A stretch of 64,000 nt of DNA from Ephemerocybe angulata (Eukaryota; Basidiomycota; Agaricomycetes; Agaricales; Psathyrellaceae): contig JAACJK010000001.1 of the NCBI GenBank assembly GCA_013368325.1, positions 3,534,001 to 3,598,000 of the forward strand. Reading direction: 5' to 3'. The notes below the pieces were generated by a model that worked only from the letters and a program-made list of their open reading frames with translations, had not been told where the DNA came from and ran no database searches. Below, one piece after another: positions 45,530-57,604 of this stretch (the first letter of the stretch is position 1; the number at the start of each line of letters is the position of its first letter). A program made the position numbers and the translations under genes.

Positions 45530-46196
45530 ATGGACAACGAGGAAAAGGCGCATGAAAACATCTACATAATGGCGAGGAACGCGAAGAAAGGCTTCGCCAG
45601 GAAGAAGGCCAAGAAGGCTGTGCCCGGCGGGTCCACAGCTGGGCTCTCAGTTCCTTCCGCCGATGACGAGTCACTGATCTCCGGCGTGGAGGGCTCTGAC
45701 AAGTCCGACATAGAGATTTCGCCCAGCAACTCTCCCAAGTCCAAGAACAACTCACCAAAATCCAAGAAGAAAACTCTCGAGATTGACTGGGCGGGGGTGG
45801 ACCCCGCTGCCAAAGACGCGACTTAGCGCGCTTGTGGCGTCGAAGTCTTCCAAGCGCGCATCCTCTCCGAGTGGTCCTCATGTGCGCGACAAGTTCAAAA
45901 AGTTCTGCCTCCCTCCCAGGCCTGAAGTTGACCTCGATGATGGTCCCGCTTCGTCGCTCGATCCGTCGGACGAGATCCAGCTGATGGATCCGGGTTCTCC
46001 ATATGGAGAGGAGCACTCTGGGTACCAAGAAGCAGCGGGATTACGGCGAGGATAACCAGTGCCAGGAGATGCACGTAGTGAATCCCAATAGCTCTCTTCT
46101 GGGTAAGGAAGTTGATCTCACCTACACTGAGTGGGACACGGCGACCACGATGACTGCATGGTCGAGGAAGGTCAAGTCGGATGGGATATTGGCGTA
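45530..46196 (+). pseudogene. Frameshifted gene of unknown function, lysine/serine-rich
   Basis: From ATG 45,530 the frame reads MDNEEKAHENIYIMARNAKK, then GFARKKAKKAVPGGST, acidic SDKSDIEISPS and the repeat SPKSKNNSPKSKKKT, and stops at 45,826. Coding-like sequence goes on in a second frame (SKRASSPSGPHVRDKFKKF, EVDLDDGPASSLDPSDEIQL) and then in a third (VDLTYTEWDTATTMTAW, stop at 46,196). Two frame changes without plausible introns indicate a decayed gene, though sequencing errors would look the same. It lies head to head with the 782-aa F-box gene. No family recognised. Confidence 0.45.
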
Positions 46197-47137
46197 GAGC
46201 AAGTGTAGCTGTGGTAACGGGGCCATAAGGCACCTGCGGTGTTTGTCTGGGCTAAGACTCAGAAATCAGACCTCGGGTCGGGGGCTTTAGCCCTGCTTCT
46301 TTACGATTGTTTTCCAGTCCAAAACGTGTCCTTCCACCGGGTTCTTACTGCATGTGTTAGCTTTCTGCAGATATTAAATATTACAATTAGAACAGGGCTG
46401 AAAACGCTTAGTTCTAAACAGGGGAGGGACGTACAATGACCCTTTCCCTGCCGCAGTGGATGCAGGTTCCGTATTGGGTGCGCCTTTCGAGGCGGTCAGA
46501 GAGTTCTTCGATGAGATCACGCGTGGAGAGCTCGGAGAGTAATTCGCGTGTGGCCAACTCGTCGATATATTCACGGGCGTCGACTGACTATAAATCGAAG
46601 CCAGTCAGAGATAAGGCAACAGGAGGCAGAGACTATAGGTCAATAACATACAGATGCAACATCCCTGGCGACCGTAAGGGTCGCAAGGGAGAGCGCGACC
46701 GGCACCAAGGCAAAGATGGAAGATACACGCATTTTTGACTTGGGGGAGTAGTGCTGAGGTTGAGTAGTCTAAGGACTGTGAGATTGAGCAAACTGGAGGG
46801 TAAAGTGTGGAGAAGGAGAGTAGTGAGGTATTGGAATGCCGATGATCCCGTATTCCAACGACCTTTTATAAGAACCTGGCCATTTTCGCAGCTCGCTGTT
46901 TTTTCGGTTACAATCAAATTATTTCTAGCCGGGGCCCGGGACATTGTCACCTTGGCTGTGAAAATTTGAACCTTCTCGCACTGTGGCACAGGATACAGCG
47001 CTGTTCTTCTTAGAAGCACAACGGCATTTGCTGTTTGATTGATGTCCGAATCCCCCAATAGCCCAGTTAAAGCTTAGCAGTCGGGTGTCACGGCTCTACG
47101 TACATAACATGTATGTACAAGCAGTGTGACCGGTTGA

Positions 47138-47154
47138 CCCGTGCTTCGCACGGG
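47138..47154. repeat. Perfect short hairpin CCCGTGC-ttc-GCACGGG
   Basis: Seven-base perfect arms with a three-base loop, followed by GGCCCTCGGGC. A hairpin of this kind often sits at the ends of fungal transposons, but no element boundary can be drawn. Confidence 0.6.
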
Positions 47155-48816
47155 GCCCTCGGGCTTGGATGTTACAGTTGAGCATTTGAATCATGGATGC
47201 TTGCGGAGGCGTCAGTGAAAGTGTTCTGGGGTCGCTGGTCGTCGCCGACCTGCGGTCGGCTCCTCCCAGCTCCCATTAATCCCCAGGTCTGTGTTGCCCC
47301 AGAACGAAAGATTTATGACCGGTAAGGGCGCGCGCGTGCAATTAAAGGGTACAGAGAAGCGCTCACAGATATCGCTGATTATCGCGCGAGATACGCCGAC
47401 AAAAGACTCGTGAATTTATTAGAACTTGTGATAGAAGGAGGAAGTAACCCCCACTAAAAGGTACGACGAGGAGGGACGTGACGACCAGGTGTCAGGATCG
47501 ACGAGGGTTGTTAGTGGCTGGGACACTGCTCGTCATCGTCAAATGATATTGCGATGTCGAAGCGATACCGCCCCTCACCATACAGGTGGGAACCTACATC
47601 CGTAAGACCTTACGGAGACGCGCAACGGTGAGAGCTCGAGCGACACACCAGCCTCCTCGACCAACGATCACGGGATGAGGTTATGAAAACACCTATCTAT
47701 CTGCTGCGTTGGTAGCCGGGCTTGCTGCCCAGCAAGGTCGTCGTGGATGCTTGAAACTTTGCCACGCAGGAGAACCTCCATGATATGAGCTCGGCAGGGT
47801 AGAAACGATATGAGGTTCTGACAGACTGAAAGGATTTCTGCGATGGGAGTCATAGATATAGGGAACAAGATAACAGGACGTACATTATGTCGAGGGAGAA
47901 GACAGTCGTATCCTCCCTCTCCGGGTACTGAGTAGAAACGAGATAGACGTACATATCGATAGGAATATAAACTTGATTTCCGAAATCCCTCAATAAGTTA
48001 TGAGCCCCGGTGTTTTGGGCCCAAGTACGTTCCATCGAACGTGCTTGAGTTTGAAACACACGGATTCACAACTTATCGAGAGAAGCAAGAAACGAGAGCC
48101 TGAGGTTGGTGCCACAACGAGGCTGTTTTACTCGATTTAGGTAACGAGCGTTACGCTGATACTTGGGCCCTAGGTGTGCGCACCCCATTGACACGGCGCA
48201 CGAGGCGGGCGCGCACGACTTTGAAAGTCGGTTAGCAAGGCCTATATCGAAGGTTAGGATGATACCTTGACACCAAAGAGAGGTAATAGATGTACCAAGT
48301 TGATTACGGAGGCCTCAATCTTCCGCAATTCCAACATTCAGACGACCTGATTTCACGTCATCCATAGTTCGAATAATGGGCCTGTCTAGCCTCATATACC
48401 ATACCCTGCCCCTGTATGTGTCTCCTACCCAAGCCGGCGCGCTCGACAGAGGTTATGAAGGCGAGTAGATGGTCCAACGAAGCGCACGGAAAGGGGCCAA
48501 CGAGTAGCAGAGTGTAGCCATGTCGACAGTAGGTGCGTTTCCTGTTAGGCCGGATGGTAGGTGATTGGGAAGAAAGGCTTCAAAAGGGAGAACGATAGAT
48601 AAAAGTCGATGAAATGTCGAGAGGTGAGGTTGGAACCAGGAGGAGGTTGGTGGGAAGAGAAAATGAGCGGACACGTCGTGGGCTCAAGCGGAAGGCGTTG
48701 CCAAACAAGCTGCAACACTGTAACGGCTTTGCCAAACAAACAAGCCGCCTCGCGTTCTCCTCCTTGCTTCGAGCACCTCTGCTTCTTCCCATTATCGCCG
48801 CCACCTCGTTTATTAC

Positions 48817-48843
48817 TCTAGAATATCGATAAAATATTCTAGA
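48817..48843. repeat. Inverted repeat TCTAGAATAT / ATATTCTAGA with a 7-bp spacer
   Basis: Perfect 10-bp arms around CGATAAA in an AT-rich setting. Could be a binding site or a small hairpin; no gene starts close by. Confidence 0.7.
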
Positions 48844-49628
48844 ATAAGATCTGAGTGGTCAGCGAACGGATACTTGACGCTACCCCGGCGAGCAACCCAG
48901 TTTGAACGAATCGCCGCCGCGATGACCGTCGATCGGCTGAAATGCCGGCTCTACCTTCCCTGGTGCCTGTCGAGCCCTCAGGTGGCAGAAATGCATGACC
49001 AGTACCGGCTTATGTGAGTCATGGCAGACGGAACTCACTATTCATACCGGGAAATAGCCTGCGGACCCTGTCTTGGGGCCGGCAGCCCGAAGGATGGGGC
49101 CTCTCGAGGCGAGTGGCCCCATCCTTCGAGCTATGTACGCGCTCCAACATAAGGTCCACATGCTACTCTCTGTACGCACCCAATCGGAAAGGTACGCCCT
49201 CCAACCTACGAGCCATGATCGCGTTCAGATCCCCTTCAAGTACGCACCTGTCACCTGCCTTCAGTCGAATTTTCCACACGTCCCCGGAATTGGGCGGTTA
49301 TTAGAACCTCTAGTGAGTAATGTGACGAATGGATGGGATATCGCTCACAATTGTAAGAGAATGCTTATTGTTACTTGATTGACACCTCCTGTCGTCATCG
49401 GCGCCTCTGACCGGGATCAAAGCAGCTCGAAGACAATAGCTTAACAATAGGGCAACCTGCCATAGGACTAGTCGTGAGCGAAGAGGACAATTGACCAACT
49501 TTCACTTATATGAAGCACACAGTTCGACACTGAAGCCCATTTCTGCGTCGCGGATCCCCCACTAAACCGCCCGCATCCCCCACCAAACATCCGTCCCACC
49601 ACACTACACATCATCTCTCCCTATCATC

Positions 49629-50081
49629 ATGTCAACGTATCCAAACAACCCCCAGGCTGAGCCTACAGAACCAAAACTCGCACGCAAGCCCGATGACCGA
49701 TGGGACGAAGTCACCCTGCGCGAAAACACACCCCCACCACCAGCCTACATCGTCGACACCCGCAAATCCCAACGCATCAGCAACAGCCACGCGCTTGACG
49801 ACGTCGAAGCACAGAAAGCTGAAGCGCTTCAACGGGAAGGTCACCTTGCTCGGGAGAAAGAGATCAGCCGGTTATTTGGTGGGGGATTCGGCGGGAAAGA
49901 GGCAGACGGTGACGACGACGCGACACTTGGGCCCAAAGACGAAGTAGAGAGGCGGCGTGGATGGCTGGCGCGGCATTGGAAGATATGCTTCTGCTTGGTC
50001 CCTTTGATTGCTCTCTGTGCTACGCTGGGCGCTCTCCTGTATATCCGGAATCATTCGCCGTTATCGCGGCGGGATACATAG
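49629..50081 (+). CDS. Small C-terminally anchored membrane protein, 150 aa
   Basis: A single exon with a good start after a C/A-rich leader (CTCTCCCTATCATCATGTC). The first 110 residues are polar and disordered, with a proline run (NTPPPPAYIVD) and a helix rich in Glu/Lys (AQKAEALQREGHLAREKEIS). One hydrophobic segment, ICFCLVPLIALCATLGALLY (about residues 119-138), is preceded by RRRGWLARHWK and followed by only eleven residues. That is a tail-anchor-like layout with the N-terminus in the cytosol. No family recognised; many basidiomycetes have such short single-helix proteins. No partner gene is evident. Confidence 0.7.
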   Translation: MSTYPNNPQAEPTEPKLARKPDDRWDEVTLRENTPPPPAYIVDTRKSQRISNSHALDDVEAQKAEALQREGHLAREKEISRLFGGGFGGKEADGDDDATLGPKDEVERRRGWLARHWKICFCLVPLIALCATLGALLYIRNHSPLSRRDT

Positions 50082-52029
50082 CGGGTGTCAAGCTACGGAC
50101 GGACTGGGTTTCTTTTATGTGTATTATAGGTGCAATGTAACGAACATCATCTCCAGGGCTGTATTGTGCTCCTCGCAGGATGAGGAGCGCTGTGGCAGTG
50201 CAGATTGCACCACCACCTCGTCGTCCCTGCTAGTAGATTAGATTAGATGCTGTCGTCCCGATGTAGTCACTGCCAGCGCGCCGAGAATAGATATCGCTCC
50301 TTGCCTTCGACGCTATCCGAACGGCCCAGCGCAGCTTCGCTGCCTCTGCTCGACGCCTTTCCGAGCCGCTCACCAGCCCACCAGCCTGCACGCCGAGAGC
50401 AGTCTTCCTGGACTGCTCCAGCGCGGAAGCTAAAGTGACTTCAAGGCGACTTCAGCAAGACTGATGCTATCCACCTACATCTAGCGCGGCCTTTGGACCT
50501 CCTGGTGTCCTCGGGTGATCTATCGTTGACGAAGGCGCGGTCTAACTCGTTGCTTCAAACCACCCCGCCCAATCAGTTTCACTCTCGAACCCCGCTACCA
50601 TGCCCGGACCAACGCCAAAGGTGTCTGCGCCCCTCGTCCTGATAACCTCAACATGCAGGATACTTACCCTTCAACGATAGCCCTTGTATTGGGTTAGACT
50701 TGGGTTAGACGCCCAGAAGAGCGAGCGCCCCTATCTAGCCGTTTGGACCTCGCCGAATATGGAGGCCCGAACTCGTCAGATTCGGAGCCGCGGCCGAAAA
50801 TGGCAACGTGTCGATGAACGGGAACGTTCCTTGTCTCCAACCACCATGTCGGTACTCCGTTCTCCTCGTCCTCGACTTTCGTCTTGCTGAAACGCTCGAA
50901 TCTTAGTGCGCTAGCTCAACTTGCGCGAGCGGATGTATTCTGACATGGCGATGGGTTCATACCGGCTGGGTTCAGACTGGCGACAGGTTCATACTGGCGA
51001 TGGGTCCAGACTGGCGATCTCAGTAATCTTTGGCATGCGCAGTGCAACCGGGGGCACCACTGTCATCACCCGCCCAACCGACCAGGTACTCGGGCTCAAA
51101 TCGATTGTCGAGGATCTGAACCCCTGCTGGAGCGGGCTGGGTCAAGCATTATGGTTGGTCGAGATGGGTCTCCCTCGTCGTCGCCGCTAGCACGAAAAAC
51201 GAGGCCGGAAGCCTCTTTTTCCGTCCGGCAGTCTGTGCTCGCTTTCTCACTACTCGTGTCTATACAGAGCGATATCTAGTCGGTACGTGGGGGGTACCAG
51301 GCTTCTGGGGGTCCCTGCGCATAGGGTAACTACCGTACCGCGCCCACCACGTATCTACACGCTCGTCGTACTTCTTGGATGCATCGAGCTGCGTTATAGA
51401 GATCTGCACCTTTATCTCGCTCGGACGGGCCTAGGGACTGGAGGATGTGAGTCGCCTATACACCATGGGTCCCTTTCTACGTCCCCAGTCACTTATTTTC
51501 GATATCCCGCATGGAAGGTACCGCGCTGCGCGTGTATATCTATGTCGTTGCCGCTCCCTCTCGCTGTTCGACGTTGACGCTCACGCCTTGTCGTGGCTTG
51601 TATCTGCGACAGGCTCTGCCTTAACACGAATGGCGATCCGGCCGCTTCCGAAATTCTGTCTCCAACCCGTGCAGATGGGTAGAACGCGCCGCTACCACTC
51701 ACGTACATGTGCAATGAAGAGAAGGGAATTGCTCCTCTGTTGCATCGGAATGCTGTATCCGGCCAAGTATCCCCTAGTGATGTATACGAATAAAAGGGAG
51801 AGACGTGCTGTTACATGAAGATGGGAAGGTGATAAACACATCACTGTTATCAGCCCGGGAACAAATACTGAGACAAGGTGCGACACGGGCCTGCAGGGGG
51901 CGTGTTTGCGAGAATACCTAGCTCCACCATCTTCGATTACAGGAACTTGATTGTTCAACTTGTTGTAAGAACTCACATATAGATCTGTTGGCCGCTTCTC
52001 CCGGGATGCTATGCTTGTACACTCGTACA
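50082..52029. other. Intergenic region without a supported gene
   Basis: Nothing recognised except a short tandem repeat (50,953-51,018) and a hairpin GAGGC-cggaa-GCCTC followed by T5 near 51,210. The latter could end a small Pol III transcript, but no A/B boxes are visible upstream. Confidence 0.45.
50953..51018. repeat. Imperfect tandem repeat, about four 17-bp units
   Basis: Units GGGTTCATACCGGCT, GGGTTCAGACTGGCGAC, AGGTTCATACTGGCGAT, GGGTCCAGACTGGCGAT follow each other. Non-coding. Confidence 0.75.
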
Positions 52030-52036
52030 TATAAAA
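52030..52036 (+). promoter_or_regulatory. TATA box of the 332-aa membrane-protein gene
   Basis: TATAAAA 37 bp before the ATG at 52,073. An out-of-frame ATG at 52,044 lies too close to the TATA box to be in the mRNA, which decides the start. Confidence 0.65.
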
Positions 52037-52072
52037 GGCAGACATGGCTTTGGGGATGCAATTGAAACCTCG

Positions 52073-53311
52073 ATGTCAACATCAAGACCGGTACCCACCA
52101 GTGGACACATCGTCAGCTACAGGCTCACCAACATCCCTCCCGAGTTGTACCAGGCCTATGTCTTTGAGACAATCGGTGGAAGCCTCTCTCTCATACCCTA
52201 CGGTGAGTAGACCGATCAAGAACTCCTGATGCGAAGCCATATGCAAATATCTTATACCCACAGGAATCGCAGTTTCGCTCTTCATTTCTTGTGTCAAATC
52301 ACTCGTTCTATCTCTGAGGCAAGCCGGGCCCACGCTCAACACACGCCCCAAGCTGTTACATATGACCTATCTGTGCCTTATCTTCACTATGGGGAGCATA
52401 TTTACAGCGTCTGGGGTCTGGATACTAGTCTACCTCAGATTAGAGTATCCTCTTTACCCCGGTGGTCCTCTGGGATGGGAACTTGATCACTACAGCCACC
52501 CGATTATAAACCTAGGAAACTCCGCATATATCCTTGCATCGTGGTTCTCGGATGGATTCATGGTGGGTCGACTACCTCGTAGAGAGGATGTTATACTGGT
52601 TGCTTAACGAAAATTCCTTCCCGTCAGATGTACAGGTGTTGCATTATCTACGGACCTGGAATCTCAATCGTTCTCCTCCTCCCCGGCCTTTTATACCTTG
52701 CGTCGCTCGGTTCGTCTCATCTACAGGTATCTTCTAAATCATGCCAGTCCTGATACGCCTGAGACTTTAGCGAGTGGGACCCTGTTGCTTTGTCGAACAT
52801 CACTTCCACATGAATCCTTATTCTCGCAAATCAACTTTGGGCTACTAAACTTCTCTATCGCCGCATCCCTCAACATCCTCCTCACAGTCATGATCTCAGG
52901 GCGGCTATACGCCCATCGTCTTCGAATGCAAAGACTTCTCGGAGTGGGCCACAGCCCCCTTCGCATCTACACCTCCGTCATAGGTCTTCTCATTGAGAGC
53001 TCGGCGATTCATTCTGCGTTCTCTTTGCTATTTATCATCCCATTCTCGATGGGACATCCTCTATCCCAGTTCTCACTCATGCTACTGGGGCAGGTCCAGG
53101 TAAGTATACCTGTTTGCCGAATACTTCTCAGCGGGCTAATTTTTGAGGATAGGTGATATCTCCGCTGCTGGTAAGCTATCGAATCACGCAGAGAAAGGCC
53201 TGGACCAGGTCGACAGCTCACGATATGAATACATTGGCTAGTGGAATTGTCTTCGATGCGGTTCAATCTAAGAGTGAAACCCAGTGCTCGGTGGGGACCG
53301 CGGATGGCTAA
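52073..53311 (+). CDS. Seven-helix membrane protein, five exons, 332 aa
   Basis: Exons 52,073-52,202; 52,264-52,562; 52,628-52,709; 52,771-53,099; 53,153-53,311 keep one frame (resolved). Hydrophobic segments: IAVSLFISCVKSLVLSL, MTYLCLIFTMGSIFTASGVW, the ILASWFSDGFM/MYRCCIIYG region, ISIVLLLPGLLYLASL, LLNFSIAASLNILLTVMISG, VIGLLIESSAIHSAFSLLFI, and LMLLGQVQVISPLLVSYRI. Loop residues GRLYAHRLRMQRLLG and LRIYTSVIG parallel those of the gene at 36,425, so both belong to the same agaricomycete seven-helix family of unknown function. The C-terminal tail of about 45 residues is polar. It converges on the DUF6533 gene downstream. Confidence 0.88.
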
Positions 53312-54001
53312 GTGTTATACTTAAATCGTGTGGGCGGTCGAACGCCAAGCACGAGCGCGGACACTATTAGGGGCCCAACGCTCCACCTCGCGCATGGCCA
53401 ATCCCGACCTCCCCATTCGGCCTCTCATTTTTATGTACGCACCATCCGAGTCCTCAGCACTCTTTTTACCTTTTCCTCTCGTAGTTCCGCCCCCCTCTAC
53501 CTATAAAAGTCTCACCATATTCGTAGTCGCCCCGCCGTTTATTCATCCCCCCGTCGCGTTCGGGTCTCGTTCGATTTCGCTTTCTTTCGTCTCTTCTCGC
53601 CTTCTCTCTCTACGTATCTCGAACCACCAATCTATCTATCTCTGTCTACTTGTCTACTTGAGTCTTCGCCAAGCCATTCGCACTCGCACCGCTTGAGTGC
53701 ACTACAGCGCATGAAGCTGAAAGTCGGCTTGTAATCATGTGTGATTTGAGCCTTTGTACGCCTTTGTAATACATAGGGGTGTCTTTGTCACGTACCCAGC
53801 TGGCATATCTTCGTTCCGCTTGGGAGGAGCATATGGGCGGGCCGGCTGAGATGGTGAGAAAAACACTCATTTCCGGACGATGGGTTTCGATGATGTTAGG
53901 ATCATCCAGAGCCCCCAGTATCTGGAGCGAGAGGACAGAATTTCGATGACGGATGATGTGCTCCTCATTAAAAATGGCCACACATCTCAAGATTCAGCTT
54001 T
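53312..54001. other. Convergent spacer with a promoter-like, CT-rich stretch
   Basis: Contains CTACCTATAAAAGTCTCACC (TATA near 53,502) followed by about 150 bp of pyrimidine-rich sequence (TTTCTTTCGTCTCTTCTCGC), the usual look of a fungal promoter and leader. The first ATG after it (near 53,711) opens only a seven-codon frame (MKLKVGL, stop). Confidence 0.4.
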
Positions 54002-55780
54002 TTATACCATGGACGATGTTGCGTGACTCCCTCCAAGTTTCCAAGGTGTAACAGTATCTAGCATGTGAGCCTTATCTTCCCTCTCGCTTGTCTCAGTCAT
54101 GAGGGACTGCCCATCCGTACTAAGTGTATTTTCCGATTGACGCTTCTGGACAAAAAGGATGGAGATATGAGCACGGGTAAGGAACCGTGTATCCGGACTC
54201 ACTGCGTGGTTAGCCGTGTTCACAGTATCAACCCCCATACTTGAGGGATCCTGGCAGAAGTCGACTGTATGGTCGGTGATTGTTATATGAAGATCGTGTG
54301 CCAAGCAGTCTCCAGCGCATTCTGCACTCCATTCACGGACGTGAAGGATGAACCGTGCCATCATCATCCCGGATAAGCTTGGTTACTCGTGTCAGTGGGG
54401 TCATAATACGGCTTCTCTGGGGGTACGTACGGCATAGTTATGGCGTTTAAAAGCCTCTGAAAAAATGAGCCGAGCTAGATATTCCAGGAGCCTTAGGTGT
54501 CACTGTGGTAAAGCGAGTGGAAATAACCCACAGGAGCGCTCTAAAGTCGATATACGATTGAGAGATCTCGATTCCGAGGAGAAGATAGAGGCTCACATAG
54601 TTGAGAAACACTGCAGTCGTTGTAAGGACCGTGACCAGCCTGCGAAGCTGTCAGTCGGAAGGTGGTCGTATTCAGTTGCAGCGCAGAAAGCGTACCCTGT
54701 GTACAAGAGACCTATAATGGCGAGGAGCTTAGTATGCAGGTCGGAATACTGAGAATCTCAATATATCGAACCTTCTTTCAGCATCAGATAAACCAAGCTG
54801 TGTGTCTGCGCTTTGACTAATCCGACGGACTTCATATGCCTCACGCAGCTGGCCACAATAAAGGCAGTTGACAGAAGTTCAAATGCCATAGTGCTTATAG
54901 CCAGGAGGTCAGTATCTAATAGCGGTGATGAGCGCGTCTAAAGAATTGAGAGGGAAATTTATTTACAGAGGCGGAGGCTCGAGTTGTTCGTGAGCTTGGT
55001 TCCAGCGCACGATACGTGTGGTACATGGAGCTGGCACACTTTTCAATTTCGGGTCGTTATCTTGACTCATAACTGTACTCACAATTCCCGCGATTGCGAC
55101 CAGAGTTCCTAGCGCCGCGAACAACGCGATCACCAGCTTGTTGTTCTGATACAGAGAACAGGTTCGTACTCCAATGACAACTGAGGTTGATGGATTAGCA
55201 TGCTTCACAGAAAAAATTGATTCCATACCAAGGATTGCGATTCTCCCAAACACTGCGACCGAGGCTGAAACGGTATATGCCGTGTCGCAGCTGTTGAACA
55301 AGCGTTGGGTATCCACGTTTGGTCTTGGCAGAATTGCCGGGACTATAAAACGCACTGATTGTGTAAAGTATGTAGCAGGTCAGATCTAGGAGGTTAAAAG
55401 CGAGTCGTGGCCACGTACCCTGATACCAAGAAGCATATTGTTGACGCCGAGATAGTATACCGTATTCGACACAAGGGCGTAGCGGCAAAGGAAAAACATA
55501 ACTGTTAGAATATGAAAAGGACGTTTCCAAACGTATTTGATCTCGCGGTCGAGTGTCAGAAGGTAATCGTAATATATCAAGGCTGCGGCAAGTATTGGTT
55601 AAAGTAGATATACTCAGCCGAATAGACCGCATGGCACTCACCCAAGCTTGAATATTGAATGCATTGCTGAACAAAGCTATAGAAGTAGCTTCAGCTAGAT
55701 GTCTCTCAAGGAATAAACAAACAACGCACTTGCCATCCTGGGGCGCAATAAATGGGAACCAGCCCAATAGAATTGGCCGT
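54002..55780 (-). CDS. DUF6533 membrane protein (5' end and one internal junction unresolved)
   Basis: The DUF6533 signature is explicit on the minus strand: SSLALIYYDYLLTLDREIKY then VWKRPFHILTVMFFLCRYAL (about 55,430-55,665). Next come NSCDTAYTVSASVAVFGRIA, the helix VVIGVRTCSLYQNNKLVIA and LFAALGTLVAIAGIV, then TMAFELLSTAFIVASCVRHM with LVYLMLKEGLLYTGY. The last part is RLLNAITMP joined across an intron to LSGMMMARFILHVREW and a polar tail ending at 54,002. An upstream exon near 55,750 gives GLVPIYCAPGWQ. The region 54,490-54,660 between LLYTGY and RLLNAI did not yield a unique splice pattern, so a lesion there is possible. The family has about seven helices and no known function. Confidence 0.65.
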
Positions 55781-56815
55781 CTCGGGATTCGTGGTCACTT
55801 TATGGAGAGACTTGGGACGCCTCGGTGGTATTGAGAAGAGAAGCGGGGGCTGATATTCGCAGGAGTGCACCCTCGATCATGTTCCTGATTATCAGTCGTG
55901 TGTACTTGTATGATATCGAAAGCCTGATCATCCGTGCCAAGAATCCCTGGCCATGTTCCTGGGAATCGCATCTCCACCCCTACTTACACAAGTCTACCCT
56001 TGCTATATTCTATCTTATCTCACTCTGCTATTACGAAAGCAATGCACCAGATACCAAAGGCTAAGCAATCAAATTTATATCGCTGGGCACAGCCTTTCTG
56101 GAGAGTAGCGTGAGGCGCCAGCAGGTGCGACGTGTTTTATCTTATCATTTGAGAAGGAAAGACCAGTCTTCCCAAGGACACACTGATCATGAGCCAAACC
56201 CGAATGAAGTCGTCTCAATGCATTTGAAGGACTTCTGATGTTTGTCATTTAGTCTAAAATAGACAGAATCTGCTTCGATATAGTGTAGGATCGCCTTCTG
56301 TTGATGTAAACGGCGAATCCTTACCGTTACAGATTTTGGATCACACGCCGCTTTGGGAGTATCCTTGCCTCCCTTCCAAAGTGGGGACCATTATTCAATC
56401 ATTGGAAGTTGAAAATAGGGAGCTGGGGAGGGGTCGAGTTGAGCATGTGAGGTGATGAATTGATTGTGTTGTCGTAGAACCAAGGTAGATGTCTGTCTGA
56501 GGAGAGACAGCCGACATACTAGGGCCACACCCAGAGGCCTATTCAGGTCCATGAGTAAAGCTCAATGCAGCCCTGATTCGCACTTTTTAGTGACGCTCCG
56601 TTGAAGCTCGAATTGTTAAAGCGCCATTTCAGCAAGAAAATGAGTACTTTCTATACCTGTATTAGTGTCCGTTGAGCTGTAAGGAATGGTAACTGAGGTT
56701 TATTACTGGACCTAACCGTCATTTCTTGAGTCCAAATCTACCCAAATATGGAAGCCAGAGTTCAAAAATTGGTAGACAAGCACAGACGAGGATGGCGACA
56801 AGATACACAAATGAG
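55781..56815. other. Intergenic, upstream of the DUF6533 gene
   Basis: Probably holds the first exon and promoter of the DUF6533 gene; nothing else recognised. Confidence 0.4.
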
Positions 56816-57604
56816 TTATGATGCAACACGCGAAACAGATTGCGAGAATACAGTGGTGAGAGCAGACGAAAAAACAATATCAAAGCCAAAAACCAATCCA
56901 AGGGCCTTTCCTTTCCCCTTGCCTATCGACATCCTCACAATATTCCCCTCCTCTTTCTCCCATTCAGCAACCATCCTCCTCCCATGTCCAGAAGACATAA
57001 CGTGATCAATCCACTTCTCCACACACATCTCCTTCTTCGCCTTCAAGTGAACCTCACATTCACACAGAGTGCAATAGACTTTGCGGCGGGCGCCATCAAT
57101 GAGCCGACAGTGCGTCGACTCTCTGAGGTACCGCATGCGACCTTCGACGGATGGGCCGCCGAGTTCCACCTCCACCGTAGAGGAAGAGGCGGTGATGGTG
57201 CAGGTGGCTGTGATGAGCTCTGCTTCGACGCGGTCGGTGATGCGCGCGCTCTGGCGCTGGCCGATGCGCTTCGGCAACGGCTTGATGACACGAGCGCCAT
57301 TCTATCAAGACCTAGTTAGATAGACACTAGGAGGAGAGTGATATCGAGTTAGACGCACAATGACTGAGGTGGACGAGGACGCGATGCGTTTAGACCCGGC
57401 CGAGGTGGATGCGGTCTTCTTCTCGGTATCGCGGTCTTCAGCGAATTGAACAATCCTCCACGGAGTCTCCGGCCTTGGAGAAGAGGGCTCTACAACTTCT
57501 TCTTCACTCCAGTCCCCAGCGGAGGGCTCGGCAACAACGGTTTTGTTTACCCTGCGCCTGAGGAAAACCGGCTGCCTCTCAAGCAAGGGGATCATAAGGC
57601 GCAT
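56816..57604 (-). CDS. U1-like C2H2 zinc-finger protein, two exons, 243 aa
   Basis: Minus-strand exons 57,359-57,604 and 56,816-57,301 join in frame (resolved; donor GTGCGT). Exon 1 starts MRLMIPLLERQPVFLRRRVN and is then acidic and Ser/Thr-rich. Exon 2 carries VYCTLCECEVHLKAKKEMCV followed by WIDHVMSSGH: CxxC, a spacer with a conserved W, then HxxxxxH, the spacing of U1/matrin-type fingers that bind RNA or DNA. A basic stretch GKGKGKALG follows. A damaged paralogue lies at 61.2-61.5 kb, and the RRRVNKT segment recurs at 59.76 kb, so the family has spread locally. Function unknown. Confidence 0.7.

Larger units (their letters stand above)
46197..49628. other. Long intergenic region without a supported gene
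   Basis: No protein family or exon chain is recognised in 3.4 kb. It contains two small palindromes listed separately and an abundance of short frames on both strands. A possible 36-codon remnant NDPFPAAVDAGSVLGAPFEA near 46,440 has no start. Confidence 0.45.

Noticed and set aside
45483..46028. 181-codon minus-strand frame opposite the frameshifted gene
   Set aside because: Arg/Ser-rich antisense shadow; the plus strand has the more protein-like content.
51190..51235. Hairpin followed by T5, resembling a bacterial terminator
   Set aside because: The organism is a fungus; no Pol III promoter boxes or RNA fold could be linked to it.
53328..53696. 122-codon plus-strand frame
   Set aside because: It lies over the TATA box and pyrimidine-rich leader and is mostly a translation of CT-rich sequence.
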